A DNA stretch of 64,000 nt from Flavobacteriales bacterium (GTDB taxonomy: Bacteria > Bacteroidota > Bacteroidia > UBA10329). Below, in pieces: positions 1 to 8,211 of the stretch (position 1 is its first letter; the number at the start of each line of letters is the position of its first letter). The stretch is taken from contig JACJZP010000012.1 in assembly GCA_020635535.1 (NCBI GenBank), positions 23,004 to 87,003 of the forward strand. Reading direction: 5' to 3'. The notes below the pieces were generated by a model. It ran no database searches. It worked only from the letters and a program-made list of their open reading frames with translations, and had not been told where the DNA came from. The translations under genes were made by a program, and so were the position numbers.

Positions 1-251
1 TTGTAGGTGAATGTCAGCACGAATCCATAAACCGCATGAAACACGCCTGTGGCGATGAGAAGGACGATAAGGTTTGGATTCAATTCTACTTCCCGCAAAT
101 GCGGAATGGCCAGTAGGCTCGTAATAATCGAACTGATACAGAACGAAAGGTAAATGATGCTGTAATTGCCCGCGTGTTTCTTGGCGATGAAGTTCCATGA
201 TGCGTGCAGCAGCGCGCTCGAAAGCACCAGAAGGAACGTTAATGTCGACAC
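1..251 (-). CDS. EamA/DMT-family transporter, N-terminal part (runs off window)
   Basis: Reading the minus strand from a GTG at 251 gives an open frame to the window edge (83 residues) beginning MSTLTFLLVLSSALLHASWN and continuing with FIAKKHAGNY and further hydrophobic helices. The 'LLHASWNFIAKK' start is typical of the first helix of EamA/drug-metabolite transporters, inner-membrane proteins that export small metabolites. Only the first two to three membrane segments are present, so no substrate can be suggested. The gene is divergent from the deoxyhypusine-synthase-like gene, about 150 bases away. The GTG start is chosen because it gives a short n-region directly before the first hydrophobic helix; TTG alternatives cannot be excluded. 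Confidence 0.65.
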   Translation of the reverse strand, partial: MSTLTFLLVLSSALLHASWNFIAKKHAGNYSIIYLSFCISSIITSLLAIPHLREVELNPNLIVLLIATGVFHAVYGFVLTFTY

Positions 252-350
252 GCTACAAAGGACGTGAAACGGGGTTTCTTACCATCATTTGTAAGGGAAA
301 CTTGCGAACACGTTTTTCATTTCTCCTTTTTCGTTTTTCTACTGCGATCC

Positions 351-388
351 ATTCGTAATTCGCATATTCGTAGCCCATTTGTAATTAG
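351..388. repeat. short AT-rich direct repeats upstream of the deoxyhypusine-synthase-like gene
   Basis: ATTCGTA occurs at 351-357 and 366-372, and ATTTGTA at 377-383, just before the ATG at 400. They may be a regulatory or recurrent intergenic element, or chance in AT-rich DNA. No good TAnnTTTG box was seen here. Confidence 0.3.
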
Positions 389-399
389 TAACCGACACC

Positions 400-1371
400 A
401 TGAAAGGACCGATCTCCAAATTTGCCGAAGAACATTTCCGACACTTTAACGCTGCTGCGCTGATGGATGCCGCCAAAGGCTATGAAACCCATCTGGCCGA
501 AGGTGGTAAGATGATGATCACGCTTGCTGGCGCAATGAGTACAGCTGAGTTGGGACGTTCATTGGCCGAGATCATTCGACAAGGAAAGGTCGACATCATT
601 TCGTGCACTGGAGCCAATTTGGAAGAGGATCTGATGAACCTTGTGGCACACGATCATTACAAGCGCGTACCGCATTACAGAGACCTTTCTCCGAAGGACG
701 AATGGGAGCTTTTGGAAAACGGATTTAATAGAGTTACAGATACGTGTATCCCTGAAGAAGAGGCATTTCGTAGGTTGCAGAAACACATTTATAAAGTGTG
801 GAAAGATGCACAAGATGCTGGAGAACGCTACCTGCCGCACGAGTATATGTACAAGATTCTTTTGAACGGAGACCTAGAGCAGTACTACCAGATAGACCCA
901 AAGAATTCTTGGATGTTGGCGGCAGCGGAAAAGAACTTGCCGATTGTTTGTCCAGGATGGGAAGACAGCACCATGGGAAACATCTTCGCTTCGTACTGTT
1001 ACAAAGGAGAGTTGAATCCATCCACGATGAAATCGGGCATTGAATACATGACGTATCTGTCTGATTGGTACATCAAGAATTCAGGCGGAAAAGGAGTTGG
1101 ATTCTTCCAAATTGGCGGTGGAATTGCTGGAGATTTCCCGATCTGTGTGGTGCCAATGTTGTATCAGGATCTTGAAATGACCGACATTCCATTCTGGAGT
1201 TATTTCTGCCAGATTTCGGATAGCACAACCAGCTACGGGTCTTATTCTGGTGCTGTTCCAAATGAGAAGATTACTTGGGGAAAGCTCGACATCGACACAC
1301 CAAAATTCATTGTAGAAAGTGACGCCACCATTGTGGCTCCGCTCATTTTCGCTTGGCTGCTCGACTGGTAA
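400..1371 (+). CDS. deoxyhypusine synthase-like protein
   Basis: 323 residues, close to the usual family length. Deoxyhypusine synthases move an aminobutyl group from spermidine to a lysine of eIF5A; bacterial relatives may instead make homospermidine or act on other amines. The family's NAD-binding features are visible: ITLAGAMSTAELG near residue 45, SCTGANLEED near 68, a Gly-rich QIGGGIAGD stretch near 240. NEKITWGKLD near 290 matches the block carrying the catalytic lysine (Lys about 295). The frame ends FAWLLDW. It stands alone, with the collagen-like operon starting 77 bases later and no polyamine gene adjoining. The fold assignment is firm; the substrate is unknown, because bacteria normally lack eIF5A. 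Confidence 0.85.
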   Translation: MKGPISKFAEEHFRHFNAAALMDAAKGYETHLAEGGKMMITLAGAMSTAELGRSLAEIIRQGKVDIISCTGANLEEDLMNLVAHDHYKRVPHYRDLSPKDEWELLENGFNRVTDTCIPEEEAFRRLQKHIYKVWKDAQDAGERYLPHEYMYKILLNGDLEQYYQIDPKNSWMLAAAEKNLPIVCPGWEDSTMGNIFASYCYKGELNPSTMKSGIEYMTYLSDWYIKNSGGKGVGFFQIGGGIAGDFPICVVPMLYQDLEMTDIPFWSYFCQISDSTTSYGSYSGAVPNEKITWGKLDIDTPKFIVESDATIVAPLIFAWLLDW

Positions 1372-1447
1372 GCCCAAAGAATTACGTGTTTTTCGTATTC
1401 GGCTGAACCATCAGATCGATTAACTTCATGCCGCTTCAACCCCGGGC

Positions 1448-2605
1448 ATGAAATACATTTTTACACTTCCCATTTTTCTGATTCTTGGATTGAGCATTTC
1501 AGTTGCTCAAGACAACATGGGAATTGGCACGCTCAATCCAGACCCTTCGGCCATTTTGGAAGTTCAAAGCACCAATAAAGGCGTACTCCTTCCTAGGCTC
1601 ACATCGGCACAGAAAAACGGGATTCCAAACCCAGCACAGGGACTTTTCATTTTTGATACCGATACGGAATCGTTCTGGTATTACGATGGTACGCAATGGG
1701 TGGAGGCGCTCGGGCCACAAGGTCCAACAGGTCCTCAAGGGCCGCAAGGTCCACAAGGGATTCAAGGCCCAACAGGTCCACCCGGAGCAGATTCATTTGT
1801 ACCTGGCCCAACCGGCCCTCAAGGCCCTCAAGGACCACAGGGTCCGCAGGGAATAACAGGCCCCACAGGAGCAATCGGTCCAACTGGTCTACAAGGGTTG
1901 CAAGGCCCGCAAGGCCCAACAGGAGTTCAGGGAATTCAGGGTCCAACTGGCCCTCAAGGAATCCAAGGCCCAACGGGTCCGCAAGGTCCAATAGGTCCAA
2001 CAGGTCCTCAAGGTGTTCAGGGTCCCCAAGGGGTTACAGGTCCTCAAGGAATTCAAGGTCCAACGGGTCCATCAGGTTCTGCCAGCTATAATTTGACTTT
2101 CACATCCAACCCCAACGGAACATATAGTCTTACGGATGATGGTGGAACCCTTACAACTACCGGAGGCTCTTGGCTAACAACGGGAAATTCAGGTACAAAT
2201 CCAGCAACAAACTTTGTTGGCACCACAGATAATCAGGCGCTTGCCATTAGAACCAACAATACGGAGAAGATGCGGGTGTTGGCCAATGGCGATGTTTGGG
2301 TAGATGGCTCCAAACCCATTCTGGTAAGGCGTTTTTTCTGCAACGGATGCGATAGTCCTAATCGGAATACCGGTGTTTCAACGGCAGACTATGTGGCATT
2401 CATTGGTGGATTTTACCCCACTTCGAATAATGATGCGGAGAGTACCCGAGCAAGGATGTATGCGAATGGAGGTACATGGTGGTTTAAAGGAGATACGGAA
2501 GGCCCGAGTGGAGAAGATTGGAGCGTTGATATTGTATTCATCAAATTGGAAATGGTGGATGACCAACGGCCAGCGAGTTCTAACGGTGGAGGTACAGGAT
2601 TTTAA
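1448..2605 (+). CDS. secreted collagen-like fibre protein 1
   Basis: 385 residues. A signal peptide (MKYIFTLPIFLILGLSISVAQ) is followed by an N-terminal module (about 21-88: GIGTLNPDPSAILEVQ, KGVLLPRLTSAQK, FWYYDGTQWVEA) shared with three other proteins in this operon. Residues about 89-210 are uninterrupted Gly-X-Y triplets, mostly GPQGPTGPQ, giving a collagen-like triple-helical stalk. The C-terminal 175 residues are non-collagenous, with TNNTEKMRVLANGDVWVDGSKP, a CNGC pair and a GTWWFKGDTEG segment, and end in NGGGTGF. No T9SS tail is evident. It is first in the operon and its TAA overlaps the next ATG (TAATG at 2603-2607). Probably a trimeric surface fibre; its partner is unknown. Confidence 0.85.
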   Translation: MKYIFTLPIFLILGLSISVAQDNMGIGTLNPDPSAILEVQSTNKGVLLPRLTSAQKNGIPNPAQGLFIFDTDTESFWYYDGTQWVEALGPQGPTGPQGPQGPQGIQGPTGPPGADSFVPGPTGPQGPQGPQGPQGITGPTGAIGPTGLQGLQGPQGPTGVQGIQGPTGPQGIQGPTGPQGPIGPTGPQGVQGPQGVTGPQGIQGPTGPSGSASYNLTFTSNPNGTYSLTDDGGTLTTTGGSWLTTGNSGTNPATNFVGTTDNQALAIRTNNTEKMRVLANGDVWVDGSKPILVRRFFCNGCDSPNRNTGVSTADYVAFIGGFYPTSNNDAESTRARMYANGGTWWFKGDTEGPSGEDWSVDIVFIKLEMVDDQRPASSNGGGTGF

Positions 2606-3759
2606 TGAGAGGCACTGGTTTCATATCGCTGTTTCTCAGTTTTTCGCTGCACCTTATGGCGCAACAACGGGTAGGTGTTGGAACACTCAATCCAGATCCT
2701 TCTGCTCAACTTGAGCTGAACGCACAGAATAAGGGCGTTCTTATTCCTAGAATGACCAGCGCGCAACGCCAGATGATTCCAAATCCAACCAACGGGCTTC
2801 TGGTATTTGATGTAACCACTGTTGGATTCTGGTACTTTGATGGCGTTCAGTGGGTTCAACCTTTTGGTCCGGTTGGTGCACAAGGTCCTGTTGGACCAAC
2901 TGGAATACAGGGGCCAACAGGTGCTCAAGGCCCCACGGGTCAACCGTCCAACATTATTGGGGCACAAGGAGTGGTAGGAATAACCGGGGCGCAGGGACCT
3001 CAAGGACCAATTGGCCCGCAAGGGCCGCAGGGAGCTCAGGGAATTGTTGGTATTACTGGTATTACTGGTCCGCAGGGATTGGCGGGGCCAACAGGCGTGC
3101 AAGGAATTCCTGGAACCCTTGGCCCAACAGGTCCGATCGGAAATACGGGGCCGCAAGGTGTGGTTGGAATTATAGGGATCAATGGTTCGCAGGGAACACA
3201 AGGCATTTTAGGCCCAACCGGCCCAATGGGCCCACCCAGCTTCAATACAGCAATCGCCATAAATAGCAATGGGTTGATGTCCGTCACCGACCCTCAATCA
3301 ACCCTTAATGCACAACAGGCCGGTTGGATGACAACTGGTAATGGCGGAACCAATTCCACCAATAACTTCATTGGAACAACCGATGCGCAGGATTTGAATA
3401 TCAAGACCAATAATTCCGAGCGGATGCGCGTGCTTTCCAACGGGGATATTTGGGTAGATGGAAGCAAACCGTTCTTGCTGAAACGATACTATTGCAACAA
3501 CTGCGACAATCCAAACAGGAATACTGGCATGTCAACCACGGACTATATTGCGTGGGTAGCCGGGTTTTATCCAACAGCAAACGAACGCTCAGAATCAACC
3601 CGTGCGCGGATGTACAGCAATGGTGGAACATGGTGGTTTAAAGGAGATAACGAAGGAGCCGATACGGAAGACTGGAGTGTTGATGTATTATTTGTGAAGG
3701 TTGAAATGACGGATGATCAGCGTCCAGGTAGTTCAAATGGGGGTGGAACAGGATTTTAG
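2605..3759 (+). CDS. secreted collagen-like fibre protein 2
   Basis: 384 residues, a paralogue of the preceding protein along its whole length. It has a signal peptide (ending about LMAQQ), the GVGTLNPDPSAQLELN / KGVLIPRMTSAQR / FWYFDGVQWVQP module, a Gly-X-Y region at about 87-211, and a C-terminal domain with SERMRVLSNGDIWVDGSKP, CNNCDNPNRNTGMSTTDY, GTWWFKGDNEG and the same NGGGTGF end. Its collagen stalk has more GIVGITGITGPQG-type triplets than protein 1, so the stalk has diverged faster than the tip. The ATG overlaps the preceding stop, and the next gene starts two bases after its TAG, so translation is probably coupled. The duplicate pair suggests a hetero- or alternative-trimer fibre; that is inference. 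Confidence 0.85.
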   Translation: MRGTGFISLFLSFSLHLMAQQRVGVGTLNPDPSAQLELNAQNKGVLIPRMTSAQRQMIPNPTNGLLVFDVTTVGFWYFDGVQWVQPFGPVGAQGPVGPTGIQGPTGAQGPTGQPSNIIGAQGVVGITGAQGPQGPIGPQGPQGAQGIVGITGITGPQGLAGPTGVQGIPGTLGPTGPIGNTGPQGVVGIIGINGSQGTQGILGPTGPMGPPSFNTAIAINSNGLMSVTDPQSTLNAQQAGWMTTGNGGTNSTNNFIGTTDAQDLNIKTNNSERMRVLSNGDIWVDGSKPFLLKRYYCNNCDNPNRNTGMSTTDYIAWVAGFYPTANERSESTRARMYSNGGTWWFKGDNEGADTEDWSVDVLFVKVEMTDDQRPGSSNGGGTGF

Positions 3760-3760
3760 C

Positions 3761-5956
3761 ATGAGAAAATTGAGATTCATATTAATAGTGTTGCTGTTCG
3801 CCTCCTTGGGTTCGGTGGCTCAGCAACAGAATATGGGTGTCGGTACGCTCAACCCAGATCAGTCTGCACTCCTAGAGCTGCAAGCCACCGACATGGGGCT
3901 GCTCATAACAAGAATGACCACCACTCAGAAACTTTCGATAAACAATCCCGCAACGGGTCTTCTTGTATACGATCTCAATACCAACTCCTTTTGGTATTTC
4001 GATGGAACCCAGTGGGTTGAAGCCATCGGGCCACAAGGCCCTCAAGGTCCGCAGGGACCTACAGGTCCTGCAGGTTTGGCAGGAGCAGCCGGACCAACGG
4101 GTCCAACAGGGCCCCAGGGGCCAGCAGGGGTCAATGGAACTCAAGGGATTAATGGCGCAACCGGGCCTCAAGGCCCTCCCGGACCAACAGGTCCACCGGG
4201 AGCAGATGGCGTAATAGGAGTTGATGGTGCAACAGGTCCACAGGGTGCACAAGGCCCCACAGGACCCACAGGAGCAGGTATACAAGGTCCAACAGGGCCC
4301 ACGGGCCCTCAGGGTGTACCGGGCCCCACAGGTGCAATTGGCCCCACAGGAGCCGGATTATCGGGTCCCACAGGTCCTCAGGGTCCTACGGGTTCTCAAG
4401 GGCTGATCGGTCCAACCGGAGCAACGGGTGCCACAGGGGCTCCCGGTTCTCAAGGAATTCCGGGCCCGACCGGCCCTCAGGGCGTACAAGGCCCAACAGG
4501 AACGGGTGTAGGAATCCCAGGCCCAACTGGACCCACGGGCCCTCAGGGTGTGCCGGGTCCCACAGGTGCAATTGGCCCTACAGGAGTTGGATTGCCTGGA
4601 CCAACTGGCCCAATGGGTGCTACTGGCATTCCGGGAATACCCGGTCCTACAGGAGCTTTAGGCCCGCCCGGTATCACTGGCCCCGTAGGTCCTACAGGCG
4701 CAATTGGACCTCAGGGCAACCCTGGTCCTACAGGCCCTCAAGGCGTTCCGGGAATTGCAGGTCCGACAGGACCAACGGGTTTAGCTGGCCCCACAGGAAG
4801 CACAGGAGCAACGGGTCCAAGTGGTTTGATTGCACCTGGAAATTTGGGTCAAACACTGCGGCATAACGGAACCACATGGGAAGCAACAAGCAACCTGTTC
4901 AATGATCCGAACACGAACAATATTGGTATTGGAACTACCACAGCTACACTCTCGTTGGAGGTGGCTACAAATGATGCGATTGGTGTTCCTGCAGGAACAA
5001 CGGCACAAAGACCTTCAGGAACAGTTCCAACTGGCGCGATGAGGTGGAATACAGATCTGGGTAGCATGGAGGTTTACAATGGCTTTGCTTGGATGAATAT
5101 CAATACACCACCAATAGGTTCAACTTACATTCAGTGGGCCAATGCCGCTGATCCCAATACCATTTATCCGAATACGGTCTGGGTTTTTACTGATGTGGCC
5201 AATGGTAGTTTCATAAGAGCACGGGGCGGAGGGGCAAATGTTTCAACCGTTGGCGCGCTGACAGGAGCCGTACAGCAAGATGCTTTTCAGGATCACCAAC
5301 ACGCAGCAGCAGGCACTACTGGAGGGTCTGGCGTTCTGAATACAAGTGCGTCTGGTGCCCATATCCACAATTGGGGTGGCTGGTGGAGTACTGATGATTC
5401 AAGGCAATATGATTTTGCATCTGGCAACGGAGATGGATTAGGAAACACCATTTCGGATGGAACGTTCTGGTGGGGAGGACCCAACGGGACAAGTACTGAT
5501 TATACCACGAGACAGACCACATCGAATGGAAGTCACAGTCATGGCGGTTCAACGTCTGGTGCCAATCCTTACTCTGGAAATAAGTGGTTTCCCTATGATG
5601 ACAATTTGAGTTCAAATGCAACCAGCTTGGGTTCCGGCAGCAATGGTACCACATGTGGCTCGAGTTGGAACTCCGTTGAAACTGTTGGAAATTTCCTTGG
5701 GAGATTGGATGATAGCTGTATTAACCATGATCATACCATAAGTGCGGATGGCAGCCACCAACACAGCATGGATTTCTACGCACACAGACACTGGATTAAG
5801 GAAAGGGCAACAAGCAATGGCCCTGATCATCAGCATACCATTGCGAGCCACACGCATCCATTGAACGTTACGGTTAATGGCGCATCCACGGGTTCCTACG
5901 CAGGTGAAACCAGACCTGATAACGTAGCAGTAATTTTTTGGCGAAGGATCAACTAA
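3761..5956 (+). CDS. collagen-like fibre protein 3 with phage-type HxH tail-fibre tip
   Basis: 731 residues from the ATG at 3761, chosen because the signal peptide MRKLRFILIVLLFASLGSVAQ starts there; an upstream in-frame start would overlap gene 2. The N-terminal module matches proteins 1 and 2. Residues about 89-356 form the longest collagen-like stalk in the window, rich in GPTGPQG and GATGPTGAG. A GIGTTTATLSLEV segment (about 388) and a GAMRWNTD segment follow. From about 447 there is a phage tail-fibre-like tip (GSTYIQWANAADPNTIYP, GSFIRARGGG) with eight HxH pairs and the ending GETRPDNVAVIFWRRIN, typical of distal tail-fibre domains. HxH motifs in the T4 gp37 tip bind iron along a trimer axis. 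Its stop overlaps the next ATG. Confidence 0.85.
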   Translation: MRKLRFILIVLLFASLGSVAQQQNMGVGTLNPDQSALLELQATDMGLLITRMTTTQKLSINNPATGLLVYDLNTNSFWYFDGTQWVEAIGPQGPQGPQGPTGPAGLAGAAGPTGPTGPQGPAGVNGTQGINGATGPQGPPGPTGPPGADGVIGVDGATGPQGAQGPTGPTGAGIQGPTGPTGPQGVPGPTGAIGPTGAGLSGPTGPQGPTGSQGLIGPTGATGATGAPGSQGIPGPTGPQGVQGPTGTGVGIPGPTGPTGPQGVPGPTGAIGPTGVGLPGPTGPMGATGIPGIPGPTGALGPPGITGPVGPTGAIGPQGNPGPTGPQGVPGIAGPTGPTGLAGPTGSTGATGPSGLIAPGNLGQTLRHNGTTWEATSNLFNDPNTNNIGIGTTTATLSLEVATNDAIGVPAGTTAQRPSGTVPTGAMRWNTDLGSMEVYNGFAWMNINTPPIGSTYIQWANAADPNTIYPNTVWVFTDVANGSFIRARGGGANVSTVGALTGAVQQDAFQDHQHAAAGTTGGSGVLNTSASGAHIHNWGGWWSTDDSRQYDFASGNGDGLGNTISDGTFWWGGPNGTSTDYTTRQTTSNGSHSHGGSTSGANPYSGNKWFPYDDNLSSNATSLGSGSNGTTCGSSWNSVETVGNFLGRLDDSCINHDHTISADGSHQHSMDFYAHRHWIKERATSNGPDHQHTIASHTHPLNVTVNGASTGSYAGETRPDNVAVIFWRRIN

Positions 5957-7173
5957 TGAGAATTCAAACTCAAATAGCCCTGCTGCTGTTGCCCCTTTTT
6001 GCCGTGGCACAGGATGAGTTTGTCATCAACAACGGCACTGATATTCGCATTAACCCTGGCTGTCAAGTAATATTCGCAGAAGGAGGAATTCAGAACGCCT
6101 CTGGAGAGCTCTCCAATGCCGGTGAGGTTGTGGTTGAGGGAAACATTATCAACAGCGGAACACTTTCTGGTGGAGCTACCTCAGGGATTTTCAGGGTTTT
6201 GAATGATGTGGAGAACAATGGACTCATGCAGCCTGGTCAGAGCCTTTTTGAACTTTATGGTGATGCCCAATTCCTGAGAGGAAGTCAACAACTCGATTTC
6301 TATGACCTTACCCTCACTGGTAGTGGCATAAAGTACATGCAGAAGGACATATCCACAGCTGGAACCCTTGACCTTACGGATCGCGAACTTCGGGCAGCAT
6401 CTCATACCGTTTATCATACCAACACCTCAGCTGCTACCGTTCTTGCTATCCATAACGAAGGGTTCATTAGCGCGGATGCCGGTGGTGGACTTTCAAGAAT
6501 GACCAACAGTTCGCAGGATTATTTCTTCCCTGTTGGCAGTACGGTCAACAATTTCAAGATACGGCCGGTTACCATTGCTCCACAGAGTGGAAACAACACA
6601 TATAAGGTGAGGTATGTTCCTGGCCCAACTCCAAATGCCACCCAGCGTGGTGCTGAATTGTACTATGTCAACCCGATATTCTACCACCAGGTGGAAGCTA
6701 CCGAAGGTTTTTCTTCGGGAGCATTGACGGTTTTCTATGAGGAATCGGAAGACGGACTTTTCGAAACACTGGCGCATTTGGAATCTGATTTCTGGCGAGA
6801 GAATGCCGGAACGGAAGAAGGTCCATTACTCGGTTCGGGACCCGAATTGACATCTTACAAGACCATAAGCTGGGATTTCTCCAGCCCTGAAATAGCGTTG
6901 GCAGCTTATTCAACAGAGCTGTTTGTGCCTAACGTTTTCTCACCGAATGAGGATGGACATAATGACGTGTTCAAACCTCGGGGAACAGAGCCGTTTGACT
7001 ATGAATTGAGAATCTACGACCGTTGGGGAAATCTTGTTTTCACTTCTGATGAGATTGATAAGGGTTGGGATGGAACATTCCGTGGTAAAGCCATGAACAG
7101 CGCTGTTTTTGTGTACTATGTTCTAAGTGGCGACCAGGTAATTGATAAAGGAAATGTGACGTTGCTGAGATGA
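5956..7173 (+). CDS. secreted protein with gliding-motility (type B) T9SS C-terminal domain
   Basis: 405 residues from the ATG at 5956, which overlaps the previous TAA and begins the signal peptide MRIQTQIALLLLPLFAVAQ. The body (about 25-310) is beta-rich, with repeated 'NAGEVVVEGNIINSGTL' style strands and no recognised enzyme motif. The last 90 residues are a clear type-B T9SS sorting domain: VPNVFSPNEDGHNDVFKP, LRIYDRWGNLVF, GWDGTFRGK, FVYYVLSGDQVIDKGNVTLLR. Type-B cargos usually pair with a PorP/SprF protein encoded beside them, and exactly that follows with a 4-base ATGA overlap. It may be the anchor or base on which the collagen fibres sit; that is inference. Confidence 0.85.
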   Translation: MRIQTQIALLLLPLFAVAQDEFVINNGTDIRINPGCQVIFAEGGIQNASGELSNAGEVVVEGNIINSGTLSGGATSGIFRVLNDVENNGLMQPGQSLFELYGDAQFLRGSQQLDFYDLTLTGSGIKYMQKDISTAGTLDLTDRELRAASHTVYHTNTSAATVLAIHNEGFISADAGGGLSRMTNSSQDYFFPVGSTVNNFKIRPVTIAPQSGNNTYKVRYVPGPTPNATQRGAELYYVNPIFYHQVEATEGFSSGALTVFYEESEDGLFETLAHLESDFWRENAGTEEGPLLGSGPELTSYKTISWDFSSPEIALAAYSTELFVPNVFSPNEDGHNDVFKPRGTEPFDYELRIYDRWGNLVFTSDEIDKGWDGTFRGKAMNSAVFVYYVLSGDQVIDKGNVTLLR

Positions 7174-8201
7174 GAAAGTTGATCTTGGGCATATTCTTAT
7201 TGGCTTCGCTTTTTGCAAGGGCGCAAGACATTCATTTTGTCCAGTTCACGGAAACGCCACAACTCATTAACCCGGGCCAGACTGGTGTTTTCAATGGCGT
7301 GGCCAGGGTTATTGTCAACTACCGCGACCAATGGGCAAGTGTTGATGCACCTTATCGGACCTTTGGCTTCAATTACGACCATCGTATTACCAAAAAGAAG
7401 TGGAAAAAGGCGCACCTTTCTGTGGGATTGGCCGCTTACCGTGATGATGCCGGAGACCTTGGTATGCACACAACCTCCGGTGTGGTCAGCCTTTCCAGTA
7501 CGTTGATCCTGACCCGAGAGCACTTCCTCACCGCAGGTGTTCAGGGAGGTGTTATCTACCGCGGCATAGATATGTCGAAGGCTGTTTGGGGCAGCCAGTA
7601 CGATGGAGACGGCTACGACCCAACCATGGCTTCTGGCGAAATAAACCAGTTCAATAATTTCCTCTCGCCAGATGTCTCATTTGGCTTTGCTTGGAACATG
7701 AATGAGCCTAACGGAATCGGACCCTTCAGAAGTTTGCAGGCAAGAGCTGGCACAGGGCTTTTTCACTTGAACCGACCAAGGCAGAAGTTCAATTTAGGTG
7801 AGGATGACAAGCTTCATTTGCGTTGGACGCTCCATGCAGATGCCATGATGGGAATCGGCTCGGGAAGAAGTTATATTGTGCCCATGTTTCTGTTCCAATT
7901 GCAAGGACCATCTACCGAAGCGGTTTTTGGAGGTATGTACCGCTTCTTGATCAGAGACGCAGCGCAGGTAACTGGCTTTGTGAAAGGTGGAGCAATTGGA
8001 TTGGGAGCCACTTACCGTTGGGCAGATGCCATTACGCCAATGGTTTCTTTGGAATATCTTTGGTTCAGACTTGGGGTGAGTTATGATGTGAACGTCTCAA
8101 AACTTCGTAGAGCATCAGGATATCAAGGAGGATTGGAAGTGTCGCTCAAATTTGTGCTGGATGATGGCTTCTATTGGTCTGGCCGACAATCAAGAAATTA
8201 A
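7170..8201 (+). CDS. PorP/SprF family outer-membrane protein (T9SS accessory)
   Basis: 343 residues with signal peptide MRKLILGIFLLASLFARAQ and the family hallmarks: DIHFVQFTETPQLINPGQTGVFNG (the usual 'Q...P...NPA.TG' opening), VNYRDQW, an alternating beta-barrel pattern and a final strand GGLEVSLKFVLDD. PorP/SprF proteins are outer-membrane barrels that help secrete or retain type-B T9SS cargo such as SprB. The start overlaps the type-B cargo gene by 4 bases, so the two are surely co-translated and likely partners. The fibre gene at 8212 follows after 10 bases, keeping this protein inside the collagen operon. Confidence 0.9.
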   Translation: MRKLILGIFLLASLFARAQDIHFVQFTETPQLINPGQTGVFNGVARVIVNYRDQWASVDAPYRTFGFNYDHRITKKKWKKAHLSVGLAAYRDDAGDLGMHTTSGVVSLSSTLILTREHFLTAGVQGGVIYRGIDMSKAVWGSQYDGDGYDPTMASGEINQFNNFLSPDVSFGFAWNMNEPNGIGPFRSLQARAGTGLFHLNRPRQKFNLGEDDKLHLRWTLHADAMMGIGSGRSYIVPMFLFQLQGPSTEAVFGGMYRFLIRDAAQVTGFVKGGAIGLGATYRWADAITPMVSLEYLWFRLGVSYDVNVSKLRRASGYQGGLEVSLKFVLDDGFYWSGRQSRN

Positions 8202-8211
8202 TTAAAGTAAA

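Noticed and set aside
1647..4337. Long open frames on the opposite strand or other frames within collagen repeats (e.g. 1647-2000 and 3872-4285, minus; 1696-2091, plus)
   Set aside because: Gly-X-Y codon bias keeps other frames open by chance. They have Leu/Pro/Arg-rich or Cys/Trp-rich low-complexity products and no start signals.
1714..4830. Dense short repeats that could be mistaken for CRISPR or satellite DNA
   Set aside because: The repeats are 9-base in-frame Gly-X-Y codon triplets without spacers, and the frame is kept throughout three genes.
5280..5900. HxH pairs as zinc fingers
   Set aside because: No accompanying Cys pairs, and the protein is exported; the arrangement fits metal-binding tail-fibre tips.
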